NCBI GenBank assembly: GCA_030152865.1 | Contig: JASLIW010000087.1 | Span: forward strand, 1 to 64,000 | Length of the DNA stretch: 64,000 nt | Reading direction: 5' to 3' | Source: Bacteroides sp. | GTDB lineage: Bacteria > Bacteroidota > Bacteroidia > Bacteroidales > Bacteroidaceae | Shown: positions 16,647 to 25,185 of the stretch, one piece after another | How the letters are laid out: every line of letters begins with the position of its first letter | Numbering within the stretch: position 1 is the first letter of the stretch | Notes under the pieces: model-generated | The model's input: only the letters and a program-made list of their open reading frames with translations | Database searches by the model: none | What the model was told of the DNA's origin: nothing | Position numbers and translations under genes: made by a program

Positions 16647-16677
16647 CAAAGGTAGCCTTTTCCTCGATTTATCCAAA
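16647..16677 (-). promoter_or_regulatory. Promoter of small RNA copy B
   Basis: Minus-strand TTTG (16674-16677), 19 bp, TACCTTTG (16647-16654). Confidence 0.75.
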
Positions 16678-16695
16678 CTTGACACACGACTTCAC

Positions 16696-16709
16696 ATGTT
16701 TTATAACAT
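16696..16709. promoter_or_regulatory. Dyad element upstream of small RNA promoter B
   Basis: ATGTTTTATAACAT, near-palindromic, at the same distance from the -33 box as in copy A, within a conserved context CACATGTTTTA(C/T)AACATC(A/G)TTTAA. Confidence 0.45.
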
Positions 16710-16801
16710 CGTTTAATATTTGATTTATGAAAAAGATGTCATTTTACACTTTATTTAGACAACAAAATAATTCTCCTCCCTCCAATTTATAAATGAGTCA
16801 T

Positions 16802-16832
16802 AAAAAAAGCCTATACAATTGTATAGGCTTTT
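16802..16832 (-). terminator. Intrinsic terminator of nagB
   Basis: A 12-bp perfect stem (16805-16816 with 16821-16832), loop AATT, and seven T in a row on the minus strand, 24 bp after the nagB stop. Confidence 0.9.
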
Positions 16833-16855
16833 GGTATATTGCTTGTCTATTTTAC

Positions 16856-17665
16856 TTAGAGTAAAGTTTTCGGATCTAAGTGAGCTGCCTCAATATCTTT
16901 GAAGTAGCGATAAGTTCCTACTTTTAGCTCTGCTGTTGCAGCATCATCACAGATGATCAGACCTTTTTTATGCATCTGTAGAGCTGTAATAGTCCACATG
17001 TGGTTAACTGAGCCTTCAATGGCGTGATACAAAGCACGAGCTTTACTCTGACCATTTACAAGGATCATAACTTCTTTAGCATCCATGATTGTACCTACAC
17101 CTACAGTTAAAGATGTTTTAGGCACTTTATTCATATCATTATCAAAGAAGCGTGAGTTTGCTTGGATAGTATCAGCTGTAAGAGTTTTCATACGTGTACG
17201 TGATGTCAATGATGAACCTGGCTCATTGAAAGCAATATGTCCATCTGATCCAACACCACCCATGAATAAGTCCACCCCTCCGTATGAAGCTATCTTATCT
17301 TCATAACGTGCACATTCAGCTTCAGGGTCTTTAGCCATACCGTCTAAGAAGTTCGTATTCTCAGCTTTGATATCGATCTGACCAAAGAAGTTCTTCCACA
17401 TAAATGAGTAGTAGCTTTCAGGATGATCTTGTGTCATACCAATGTACTCGTCCATGTTGAATGTTACCACATGCTCGAAAGATACAAGACCTTTTTTATT
17501 TAGCTCAATAAGGTTCTTATACATCCCCAAAGGTGTAGAACCTGTTGGACAACCAAGCACAAATGGTTTATCAGCTGTAGGCTTAGCCTCATTGATTTTA
17601 GCTGCTACATAATGAGCTGCCCATAGTGATACCGCATCATAATCTGGTTGAATAATTAATCTCAT
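16856..17665 (-). CDS. nagB: Glucosamine-6-phosphate deaminase
   Basis: NagB converts glucosamine-6-phosphate to fructose-6-phosphate and ammonia, feeding amino sugars into glycolysis. The 269-residue protein has family motifs [17 protein letters not shown] (phosphate loop), FNMDEYIG with the catalytic Asp, [16 protein letters not shown] with the active-site His and Glu region, and [15 protein letters not shown] near the C-terminus. Length equals that of E. coli NagB, including the region forming the allosteric site. It follows the flavodiiron gene on the same strand by 39 bp, so it may share that transcript. A strong terminator follows. Confidence 0.96.
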   Translation of the reverse strand: MRLIIQPDYDAVSLWAAHYVAAKINEAKPTADKPFVLGCPTGSTPLGMYKNLIELNKKGLVSFEHVVTFNMDEYIGMTQDHPESYYSFMWKNFFGQIDIKAENTNFLDGMAKDPEAECARYEDKIASYGGVDLFMGGVGSDGHIAFNEPGSSLTSRTRMKTLTADTIQANSRFFDNDMNKVPKTSLTVGVGTIMDAKEVMILVNGQSKARALYHAIEGSVNHMWTITALQMHKKGLIICDDAATAELKVGTYRYFKDIEAAHLDPKTLL

Positions 17666-17704
17666 GTCTTTTTATTTATAGAATTAATATATGTTTTCGA
17701 GCTA

Positions 17705-18910
17705 TTAGGCTCGATCCTTTTTCAAACGCTCTGCCATACTTTTTGCTAAGTGTGTGCACTGCTGGTAGTTTATTTCCTTCATGGCGTGCTTCATTTCAAT
17801 AGGATCAGCCACTAATTCAAACTTACTTTTAGTAACAAAATCACCCATCTGCTTTACAGCAGCTCCTGCCCAACTACATGAACCAAAATAGCCAAAGTAT
17901 CTATTTTTCAACTGACGCAATAATATATCCGATAGAATTCCATCTATACGGGGGTAAATCTGTCCATTATAAGTAGGACTACCTATAATCAGACCTTTGT
18001 ACTTAAATACGTCTTTTATAATATAAGAAGGATCTGACTTATTTGCATTATGTAATACAATGTTTTTTATACCAAGAGCGGATAGCTCAGAAGCTATTTC
18101 TTCTGCCATGAGCTCTGTATTACCATACATAGTTCCATAAACAATAACTACACCTTCTTCTGCTTCGTATAAGCTTAGCTTATTATACAGTTCAACAACT
18201 TTTTTGATGTTAGGCTCATCTACCCAAACAGGACCATGAGTAGAGCAAATTGTTTTCAGCTCTAAACCCGATAGTTTCTTAAGTGCTCTTTGTACAGGAG
18301 AGCCATACTTTCCTACGATATTAGAGTAGTAACGAATCATCTCCTCCCAGTAGATATCTGTATTAATATGCTTATCTATAAAGCCACCGTTTAAGGCTCC
18401 AAAACAACCAAAAGCATCTCCAGCAAATAAAGTCCCTGTTGACTCCTCAAAAGTCATCATTGTTTCTGGCCAGTGCACCATTGGAGTCATATAAAAACGC
18501 AGTTTGTGCTTACCTAGCTTAAGGAAGTCACCATCACCCACTAGATACTGCTCACCAGTAACACCATAGAAACCTTCCACCATACCAAAGGTTTGCTTGT
18601 TACCAACAATTATAATATTAGGGTATTCCTGCTTGATTAATCGAATAGAACCAGAGTGATCAGGCTCCATATGATTAATAATAAGGTAATCTACGGGACG
18701 CTTACCCAAAATTTGCTTAATCTTACGAATATAAACCTCAAAATAGCAGATATCAACAGTATCTACGAGAGCCACCATCTCATCTACTATTAAATAAGAG
18801 TTGTATGACACCCCATAAGGCAACGGCCACAAGCCCTCAAAAAGATGGGAGTTGCGATCATTTACACCTACGTAGTGTATATCTCCATTGATCTTTGTTT
18901 TCTGTTCCAT
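17705..18910 (-). CDS. Flavodiiron protein (FprA-type flavoprotein)
   Basis: A 401-residue A-type flavoprotein with an N-terminal metallo-beta-lactamase domain that carries the diiron ligands in NHMEPDHSG, HWPETMMTF, GDAFGCFG and STHGPVW. A C-terminal flavodoxin domain follows (VIVYGTMYGNTELMAEEIASEL). Such proteins reduce O2 to water or NO to N2O with electrons from rubredoxin or NADH, protecting anaerobes. No fused rubredoxin domain is present. The start is the ATG at 18910, supported by the -7 box TACTTTTG on the minus strand (18939-18946). The upstream in-frame extension is lysine-rich and unlikely. Confidence 0.92.
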   Translation of the reverse strand: MEQKTKINGDIHYVGVNDRNSHLFEGLWPLPYGVSYNSYLIVDEMVALVDTVDICYFEVYIRKIKQILGKRPVDYLIINHMEPDHSGSIRLIKQEYPNIIIVGNKQTFGMVEGFYGVTGEQYLVGDGDFLKLGKHKLRFYMTPMVHWPETMMTFEESTGTLFAGDAFGCFGALNGGFIDKHINTDIYWEEMIRYYSNIVGKYGSPVQRALKKLSGLELKTICSTHGPVWVDEPNIKKVVELYNKLSLYEAEEGVVIVYGTMYGNTELMAEEIASELSALGIKNIVLHNANKSDPSYIIKDVFKYKGLIIGSPTYNGQIYPRIDGILSDILLRQLKNRYFGYFGSCSWAGAAVKQMGDFVTKSKFELVADPIEMKHAMKEINYQQCTHLAKSMAERLKKDRA

Positions 18911-18951
18911 TTTCTTTTTATATAATTTCAATTGTCAACAAAAGTAACGCT

Positions 18952-19887
18952 TTATTCTTTAATTTTAAACTGCTTCCCTTGATAAGCTCCTAATTCCTTC
19001 ATTTTGTTGATAATCCGATTCGTAAACTCATAGTTCTTGAGCCCCCAGTCTGGAGTTACTACGAGTTCCTTAGGCGATTGAGACAAAAAGCGCTCAATAA
19101 CAAAATTAGGATTCATGAGTTGAATATATTCGATTACTAAATCAGCATATTCATTCACATCAAACAAATGGAAATCCTCAGGATGTTCCCGATACTCCTT
19201 TTCCATACGTGTACCCTTTATTATTTGCAACTGATGTAGTTTTAATGTGGTGAGTGGTAGTTTAGCTAACTCCCTAGCTTGCTGCAGAATATCTTCTTGA
19301 CGTTCTCCTGGCAAGCCTAGTATTACATGACCTCCAGTTAGGATTCCTTTATTGACCGTACGATGGATAGCATCGACTGTTTCGGCATAAGTATGTCCTC
19401 GATTTATTCGCTGAAGGGTTTTGTCTGAAGTAGATTCTATACCATACTCTACCAATACAAAAGTCCTTTTACTCAGCTCACTTAAATAAGTCAATAAATC
19501 ATCGGGCATGCAGTCGGGCCTTGTCCCTATAACTAAACCTACTACATCCTTGGTCTTTAGGGCTTCTTCATACTTTTCTTTCAGTTGTTCCAGCTCATCA
19601 TAGGTATTTGTATAGGCCTGAAAATAGGCGAGATACTTCATTTCTGGATACTTATGTGCGAAGAATACCTTACCCTCTTCCAACTGCTGACTAATACTTT
19701 TTTCTGTTTTGCAGTAAGCAGGGTTAAATGTCTGATTATTGCAGTAGGTGCAACCTCCCCTGCCCTTAGTCCCATCGCGATTCGGACAGGTAAAACCAGC
19801 GTTCAATGATATCTTTTGCACTTTAAAAGGAAAATGCTTTTTCAAAAATTCGGGAAACGTATAATAAGGTTGCTTCACTTTTCTCAT
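18952..19887 (-). CDS. Radical SAM protein of the YhcC/TIGR01212 family
   Basis: A 311-residue protein with the unusual cysteine pattern CPNRDGTKGRGGCTYC that defines this radical SAM subgroup, followed by AYFQAYTNTYDEL, GTRPDC and VEYGIESTSDKTLQRINRGH, all typical of the family. The biochemical role is unresolved; an RNA- or sulfur-related modification is sometimes suggested. The start is the ATG at 19887, supported by TATCTTTG on the minus strand (19906-19913); the longer frame to 19953 runs through that promoter. The flavodiiron gene follows after 41 bp. Confidence 0.88.
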   Translation of the reverse strand: MRKVKQPYYTFPEFLKKHFPFKVQKISLNAGFTCPNRDGTKGRGGCTYCNNQTFNPAYCKTEKSISQQLEEGKVFFAHKYPEMKYLAYFQAYTNTYDELEQLKEKYEEALKTKDVVGLVIGTRPDCMPDDLLTYLSELSKRTFVLVEYGIESTSDKTLQRINRGHTYAETVDAIHRTVNKGILTGGHVILGLPGERQEDILQQARELAKLPLTTLKLHQLQIIKGTRMEKEYREHPEDFHLFDVNEYADLVIEYIQLMNPNFVIERFLSQSPKELVVTPDWGLKNYEFTNRIINKMKELGAYQGKQFKIKE

Positions 19888-19966
19888 TATCTTAGTATAT
19901 ACATGCAAAGATACACTATTTAGATTAAATCTATAAAAGTAATGGAAATACATTCTTGCCTAAATC

Positions 19967-20009
19967 TTTTTTGGCAGGATATAAAGGAGTAAAGATCCCT
20001 GCCAAAAAA
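19967..20009. repeat. 12-bp inverted repeat in the divergent intergenic region
   Basis: TTTTTTGGCAGG (19967-19978) and CCTGCCAAAAAA (19998-20009) are perfect inverses separated by 19 bp. It lies between two divergent genes, so neither orientation has a T-run after a stem next to a stop. It is better viewed as a palindromic site or decayed repeat than a terminator. TTTGTCAGGGA follows at 20013-20023 and recurs at 61267-61277. Confidence 0.5.
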
Positions 20010-20068
20010 CATTTTGTCAGGGATTCATCGCAGTGGTGTCCCTATAAAATATTATCTTAGATTTTATC

Positions 20069-20076
20069 TATCTTTG
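20069..20076 (+). promoter_or_regulatory. -7 box of the DPP IV gene
   Basis: TATCTTTG, 61 bp before the ATG. A 12-base direct repeat GGATTCAT(C/T)GCA flanks it (20021-20032 and 20093-20104). Confidence 0.5.
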
Positions 20077-20137
20077 AAAGCCTTAGTTACAAGGATTCAT
20101 TGCACTAATTCAAAACCCTAATAATAAAATAAAACTT

Positions 20138-22324
20138 ATGAAACGTATTCAGTTAAGCCTACTATTTTGCTTGCTTAGTTTTTTTGCTCTAGCTCAAAAT
20201 AGTCAGCAACTCGAACTTAAAGACATTGTTCAAGGTAAGTACACACCCGAAAACATCTACGGTGTCATACCCATGAGTGATGGAATACACTACACTCAAA
20301 TGAATGCAGAAGGAACGCAAATCATAAAGTATTCATTTAAAACAGGACAGGCTGTAGAAACAATCTTTGATGTAAATACAGCTCGTGAGTGCTCATTCAA
20401 ACACTTTGATAGTTATACATTCTCGCCTGATGAAACAAAAATACTGATTGCTACCGACAAGAAACCGATATACAGACGCTCATATACAGCTGTTCACTAT
20501 GTCTATACAGTGGAGAGAAATATAGTAGAACCCCTTTCCGAAAACGGACCTCAACAAGCTCCTGTGTTTTCACCAGATGGGCACATGGTAGCCTTTGTTA
20601 GAGATAACAATATCTTTCTTATCAAGTTTCTCTACGGCAACAGCGAATCACAAGTAACAGAAGATGGAGCTTTCAATAAAATATTAAATGGAATCCCTGA
20701 TTGGGTCTATGAAGAGGAGTTTGCATTCAACAGAGCACTAGAGTTTAGTGCAGATAGTAAAATGCTTGCTTACATCAAGTTTGATGAATCCAAAGTTTCC
20801 TCCTACTCATTCCCACTGTATGCGGGCCAAGCTCCACACCATAAAGAGTATGAGCTCTACCCAGGCTTGTACACCTACAAATACCCCAAAGCTGGAGATG
20901 ATAACTCTCGGGTATCCGTTCATAGCTTCGATATCAAATCAAAAGTAACTCGTAAACTAGACATCCCCTTAGATGAAGATGGTTATATCCCACGTATTCG
21001 ATTTACTAAAGATCCCGACAAACTAGCTGTCTTCACCATGAATAGACATCAAAACAGACTAGATATCTATTTTGCCAATCCACGCTCAACAGTAGCAAAA
21101 CTCGCCTTGAGAGAAGAGAGTAAGTATTATGTGGAAGAAAGCGTACTTGATCATGTTCACTTTTACGACAACAACTTCAGCTTTATCAGTGAAAGAGATG
21201 GCTATGCCCACTTATACTGGTACAGCATGAATGGTAATTTAGTTAAACAAGTCACACAAGGCTCCTTCGAAGTAAAAAGCTTTTTGGGCTGGAATGCCAA
21301 AGACAATTGCTTCTACTACGAAAGCAATGAAGGCAACCCTACAGAAACAGCCATTTACAAGATAGATCGCAGAGGCAAAAAGACCAATCTAACACCAAAG
21401 AAAGGGATCAATACAGCTATCTTTAGTGGAGACATGAAATACTTTATGAATAAGCATACTAGCTTTGAAGAGCCCATGCTAGTTACACTAAATGACAATA
21501 ACGGAAAGATCCTCCACACACTAATTGATAACCAAAACTTAAAAGAGCAATTGGCCAAGCACTCCCTACCCACCAAAGAGATGTTTCAGTTTAACACCTC
21601 TAATGGTGACCAACTGAATGGATGGCTCATGAAGCCTGCCAATTTTGACCCTAAGAAAAAGTACCCTGTCATTCTATTCCAATATAGCGGGCCAGGCAGC
21701 CAACAAGTATTAAACAAGTGGGGAATCAGCTGGGAAACATACATGAGCACACAAGGTTATTTAGTTGCTTGTGTTGATGGTCGAGGCACAGGTGGAAGAG
21801 GTGAGGAATTTAAAAAATGCACCTATTTGTACTTGGGTGTCAAAGAAGCAGATGACCAGGTAGAAACTGCCAAATATTTAGGAAGGCTGGCTTATGTTGA
21901 TCAAGATAGAATAGGAATCTGGGGATGGAGCTTTGGGGGCTATATGACCATCATGAGTATGAGTCAAGGCACTCCAGTGTTTAAGGCAGGTATCGCTGTA
22001 GCTCCAGTGACAGACTGGAAGTACTACGACACCATCTATGGAGAACGATTTATGCGTACACCCCAAGAGAACTTTGAAGGCTACAAGGCAACTTCAGCAT
22101 TTACTCGTGCAGAGAATCTGAGTGGTAAGTTATTAATTGTTCATGGTATGAATGATGACAATGTACACTACCAGCAAACCGCTGAATACACAGAGTGGCT
22201 TGTCCAACTCAACAAACCCTTTGATATGCATGTGTACACCAACCGTAACCACAGTATATTTGGCGGGAACACCCGACTCCACTTATACTCAAAGTTAAGC
22301 GATTACTTTAAAACAAACTTATAA
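20138..22324 (+). CDS. Dipeptidyl peptidase IV (S9B)
   Basis: An exported serine peptidase releasing dipeptides, preferably X-Pro or X-Ala, from peptide N-termini. The 728-residue protein has a signal peptide (MKRIQLSLLFCLLSFFALAQ) and an N-terminal eight-bladed propeller (DPPIV_N) that includes VYEEEFAF, whose glutamates bind the substrate amino terminus. The C-terminal alpha/beta-hydrolase has Ser598 in GWSFGGY, an Asp near 673 (HGMNDDNVH) and His705 (NHSIFGG). It is complete and of normal length. It carries its own promoter and a strong terminator, so it is monocistronic. It acts in the periplasm or on the surface in peptide feeding. Confidence 0.95.
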   Translation: MKRIQLSLLFCLLSFFALAQNSQQLELKDIVQGKYTPENIYGVIPMSDGIHYTQMNAEGTQIIKYSFKTGQAVETIFDVNTARECSFKHFDSYTFSPDETKILIATDKKPIYRRSYTAVHYVYTVERNIVEPLSENGPQQAPVFSPDGHMVAFVRDNNIFLIKFLYGNSESQVTEDGAFNKILNGIPDWVYEEEFAFNRALEFSADSKMLAYIKFDESKVSSYSFPLYAGQAPHHKEYELYPGLYTYKYPKAGDDNSRVSVHSFDIKSKVTRKLDIPLDEDGYIPRIRFTKDPDKLAVFTMNRHQNRLDIYFANPRSTVAKLALREESKYYVEESVLDHVHFYDNNFSFISERDGYAHLYWYSMNGNLVKQVTQGSFEVKSFLGWNAKDNCFYYESNEGNPTETAIYKIDRRGKKTNLTPKKGINTAIFSGDMKYFMNKHTSFEEPMLVTLNDNNGKILHTLIDNQNLKEQLAKHSLPTKEMFQFNTSNGDQLNGWLMKPANFDPKKKYPVILFQYSGPGSQQVLNKWGISWETYMSTQGYLVACVDGRGTGGRGEEFKKCTYLYLGVKEADDQVETAKYLGRLAYVDQDRIGIWGWSFGGYMTIMSMSQGTPVFKAGIAVAPVTDWKYYDTIYGERFMRTPQENFEGYKATSAFTRAENLSGKLLIVHGMNDDNVHYQQTAEYTEWLVQLNKPFDMHVYTNRNHSIFGGNTRLHLYSKLSDYFKTNL

Positions 22325-22334
22325 GGTTCTTTTG

Positions 22335-22377
22335 AAGACAGCACGAATTGACTAAATTAGTGCTGTCTTTCTTTTTT
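22335..22377 (+). terminator. Intrinsic terminator of the DPP IV gene
   Basis: A 10-bp stem (22335-22344 with 22360-22369), 15-nt loop, and a T-rich tail. Confidence 0.85.
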
Positions 22378-22395
22378 AAATCAAATACTACGAAC

Positions 22396-23250
22396 ATGAA
22401 ACAACGTGTAAGAAAGCCTGAGTGGCTTAAAGTCAATATAGGCACTAACCAGCGCTATACAGAAACAAAGAAAATTGTAGACTCTCACTGCCTACATACC
22501 ATCTGCACAAGCGGACGCTGTCCTAATTTAGGAGAGTGCTGGGGTCGAGGAACGGCCACCTTTATGATCGGAGGAGAAATATGTACCCGTAGCTGTAAGT
22601 TTTGCAACACCCTAACAGGCAAACCCCTAGCCCTAGACAAAAATGAACCTACAAATGTAGCCAAATCTATACAGCTCATGAAGTTGGAGCATGCGGTCAT
22701 CACTTCAGTAGATCGCGACGACTTGCCTGACTTAGGTGCAAACCATTGGGCCAAAACAATTCAGGAAATAAAACGTTTAAACCCTAACACTAGCTGCGAA
22801 GTGCTTATACCCGATTTCCAAGGTAAGTCTGACTTAATACAAACAGTCATAGCTGCCCAACCAGATATTATTTCACATAATATGGAAACGGTTAGAAGAA
22901 TTTCACCAGAAGTACGCAGTGCTGCCAATTATGACACAAGTTTAGGTGTTATAAAGCAGATAGCAGAAAGTGGTATTCGCTCAAAGTCGGGAATAATGCT
23001 TGGCTTAGGAGAAACACCTGATGAAGTATATGAGCTCATGGATGACCTAATAAAAGTAAACTGTGAGGTTCTAACCATTGGTCAGTACCTACAGCCTTCA
23101 CACAGACATTATCCCGTAAAAGCTTATATTACGCCCGAACAGTTCGCCCAATATAAAGAGATAGGATTAGCTAAAGGTTTTGACCAAGTTGAAAGTGCAC
23201 CACTAGTTAGATCCTCTTATCATGCAGAGAAGCATATTGTCACCAAGTAG
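22396..23250 (+). CDS. lipA: Lipoyl synthase
   Basis: LipA is a radical SAM enzyme that inserts two sulfurs into octanoyl groups on lipoyl domains. The 284-residue product has both iron-sulfur motifs: the auxiliary cluster CTSGRCPNLGEC and the radical SAM cluster CTRSCKFC. The C-terminal RSSYHAEKH supplies the serine that ligates the auxiliary cluster. The start is the ATG at 22396; the longer frame begins within the preceding terminator. No lipB, lplA or lipoyl-domain gene is nearby, so it stands alone here. Confidence 0.96.
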   Translation: MKQRVRKPEWLKVNIGTNQRYTETKKIVDSHCLHTICTSGRCPNLGECWGRGTATFMIGGEICTRSCKFCNTLTGKPLALDKNEPTNVAKSIQLMKLEHAVITSVDRDDLPDLGANHWAKTIQEIKRLNPNTSCEVLIPDFQGKSDLIQTVIAAQPDIISHNMETVRRISPEVRSAANYDTSLGVIKQIAESGIRSKSGIMLGLGETPDEVYELMDDLIKVNCEVLTIGQYLQPSHRHYPVKAYITPEQFAQYKEIGLAKGFDQVESAPLVRSSYHAEKHIVTK

Positions 23251-23309
23251 TGCTCAAACTTATTTGTGGTAGAATTGTTCTTATACTAACAATACTAGAA
23301 CTATCATAA

Positions 23310-24425
23310 ATGAGTCGAAATAAAAATTTATCATCTGTTTTCAATATGTCTTTAGGCTTCCTACCCATTGTCTTAACAATGGTGTTATGCCTTTTTATAG
23401 CACAAGATTATGCCGTCTATATTGGAACAGCCACTGGACTACTAGCCTCTTTAAGAACATCATTTGTCAAAGGGGTAAAAGTTCCACGTTTTATTTTATA
23501 CCTAAGTACAGCTATACTTGTAGTCTTTACATTGGCTACGTTTATATATTGCAAATACTGCCCCTATGGCTATCTCCCACTAACCTTAGAGATGAGTACA
23601 TTCATCACTATGGCTATACTTTATATGCATAAGAGTCGTTTTGTCAACTACTTTGTCAAACGACAAGACTCTTGTAGCAAACACTTTTATGCTCAAGGTG
23701 CTGAATCTGCTATTGTATCAGCCCGAATATTTCTTATCGTTGCTGCCACTCACTATGCGGTTGTCCTTTTGACTCTTTTATTTTCAAGTTCATTCGTAAA
23801 AGAGAATCCTGTTTTATTTCACCGCTACCTCCCCCTATTGGTTTTTGTGCTGAGTATCTTATTTAATGAGATTGCTATTATGTACTTCAATAAGATCACC
23901 AAGCACATAGAGTATGTACCCATTGTAACCAAAGAGGGTCATGTGGTAGGCAGAACTATGGCACTAGAGGCGATCAATTATAAAAATAAGTTTATCAATC
24001 CCGTCATTAGAGTAGCTGCTTACACTCAAGGTAAGCTGTATCTAGCTAAGCGCTCCATGAGCTGCATACTTGATAAAGGTAAGGTAGATGTTCCTATGGA
24101 GTGTTATTTGCGCTACAATGAACAAGTAGAAAAAGGAGCTTTACGATTGGTTAAGTCTGTCTTTCCAAAGGCGAAAACTCATACTCCTTTCTTTACAACG
24201 ACCTATCACTATGAAACAGCAGTGACCAATCGCCTGATTTACCTCTTTATAGTTGAAGTTGAGGATCCAAGCCTACTCATCAATCCGAACTTAAAAGAAG
24301 CTAAGCTGTGGAGTTTTGAGGAAATAGAAAAAGCATCCAAAGACCAGTTCTGTGAATGCTTCCTTCAAGAATATACCCATATAAAAGAGGTTATCTGTAC
24401 AAGAGAAAAATACAAGGAATTTTAG
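23310..24425 (+). CDS. Membrane protein with a degenerate Nudix-like C-terminal domain
   Basis: A 371-residue protein. The first about 200 residues hold four to five hydrophobic helices (for example LGFLPIVLTMVLCLFIA, FILYLSTAILVVFTLATFIYC, IFLIVAATHYAVVLLTLLF, LPLLVFVLSILFNEIAIMYF). From about 205 a soluble domain reads like a Nudix fold (EYVPIVTKEGHVVGRTMALEAI, PVIRVAAYTQGKLYLAKRS, GKVDVPMECYLRYNEQVEKGALRLVKSVFP). The Nudix box GX5EX7REUXEEXGU is not kept: the REUXEE part reads RLVKSV, so metal-binding glutamates are missing. It is probably a binding or regulatory domain. It overlaps the convergent methyltransferase gene by 35 bp. Confidence 0.65.
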   Translation: MSRNKNLSSVFNMSLGFLPIVLTMVLCLFIAQDYAVYIGTATGLLASLRTSFVKGVKVPRFILYLSTAILVVFTLATFIYCKYCPYGYLPLTLEMSTFITMAILYMHKSRFVNYFVKRQDSCSKHFYAQGAESAIVSARIFLIVAATHYAVVLLTLLFSSSFVKENPVLFHRYLPLLVFVLSILFNEIAIMYFNKITKHIEYVPIVTKEGHVVGRTMALEAINYKNKFINPVIRVAAYTQGKLYLAKRSMSCILDKGKVDVPMECYLRYNEQVEKGALRLVKSVFPKAKTHTPFFTTTYHYETAVTNRLIYLFIVEVEDPSLLINPNLKEAKLWSFEEIEKASKDQFCECFLQEYTHIKEVICTREKYKEF

Positions 24426-25098
24426 CTAAATCAGGTATGCCCTTCTCTTTCCATTCCCCTATGCTTTTGGTGTGAATAAATTCATCAGCACAGGTGATAT
24501 TGGCAGCTATGCACAGCTTGGTTTGAGACTTACAGTATTGAAGTATGTCATCAAGCATCTTATGGTTGCGATAAGGTGTCTCAATAAAAAGCTGAGTTTC
24601 ATCATACTTCACGATACGCTGTTCCAAATCTTTCAGCTTATTCATTCGAGCCTTACTATCAATTGGAAGATAACCATGAAAAGCAAAGCTCTGCCCATTA
24701 AACCCTGAAGCCATGAGTCCTAATAAGATAGAGGATGGACCTACTAGTGGAATAACTCTTAAACCTTTGCGTTGAGCAATAGCCACTACATCAGCTCCAG
24801 GATCGGCTACTCCTGGACAACCAGCCTCAGACATCACTCCCATAGGTTCCCCTTGCTGTAAGACATCTAGGTACGAAGCATACTTACTCTTCGGAGTACG
24901 CTTATTGAGCTCATAAAACTTCAAGCTATCTATATCAATACTACGTTCTACTTTTTTTAAAAAACGACGAGCCGTACGAATATCTTCAACAATAAAATGT
25001 TTTAACTCAAGAATAATTTCTTTGTTATAGCTCGGTAGTACCTGCTCTATCGGAGTATCACCCATAGTAACAGGTATCATATACAATGCAAGTTCCAT
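24391..25098 (-). CDS. RsmI-like SAM-dependent methyltransferase
   Basis: A 235-residue tetrapyrrole-methylase-fold protein with RsmI family motifs: GVMSEAGCPGVADPGADVVAIAQRKGLRVIPLVGPSSILLGLMASGFNGQSFAFHGYLP and FIETPYRNHKMLDDIL. RsmI 2'-O-methylates C1402 of 16S rRNA. This protein is shorter than E. coli RsmI and lacks its usual N-terminus (LYVVATPIGNL), starting MELALYMIPVTMGDT instead. It is therefore probably a paralogue, and the substrate is uncertain. The start at 25098 is supported by TATCTTTG on the minus strand (25118-25125). Its 3' end overlaps the convergent membrane-protein gene. Confidence 0.8.
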   Translation of the reverse strand: MELALYMIPVTMGDTPIEQVLPSYNKEIILELKHFIVEDIRTARRFLKKVERSIDIDSLKFYELNKRTPKSKYASYLDVLQQGEPMGVMSEAGCPGVADPGADVVAIAQRKGLRVIPLVGPSSILLGLMASGFNGQSFAFHGYLPIDSKARMNKLKDLEQRIVKYDETQLFIETPYRNHKMLDDILQYCKSQTKLCIAANITCADEFIHTKSIGEWKEKGIPDLAKIPCIFLLYR

Positions 25099-25132
25099 AT
25101 CTAATCTTTTAATCGTACAAAGATAAACATAC

Positions 25133-25166
25133 AAAATGAGCTGCTTAAAATTAAGCAGCTCATTTT
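25133..25166 (-). terminator. Intrinsic terminator of fabI
   Basis: A perfect 15-bp stem (25133-25147 with 25152-25166) with a 4-nt loop, just after fabI. The promoter box of the next minus-strand gene begins 7 bp beyond it. Confidence 0.85.
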
Positions 25167-25185
25167 ATCTTTATATGATTCGTTT

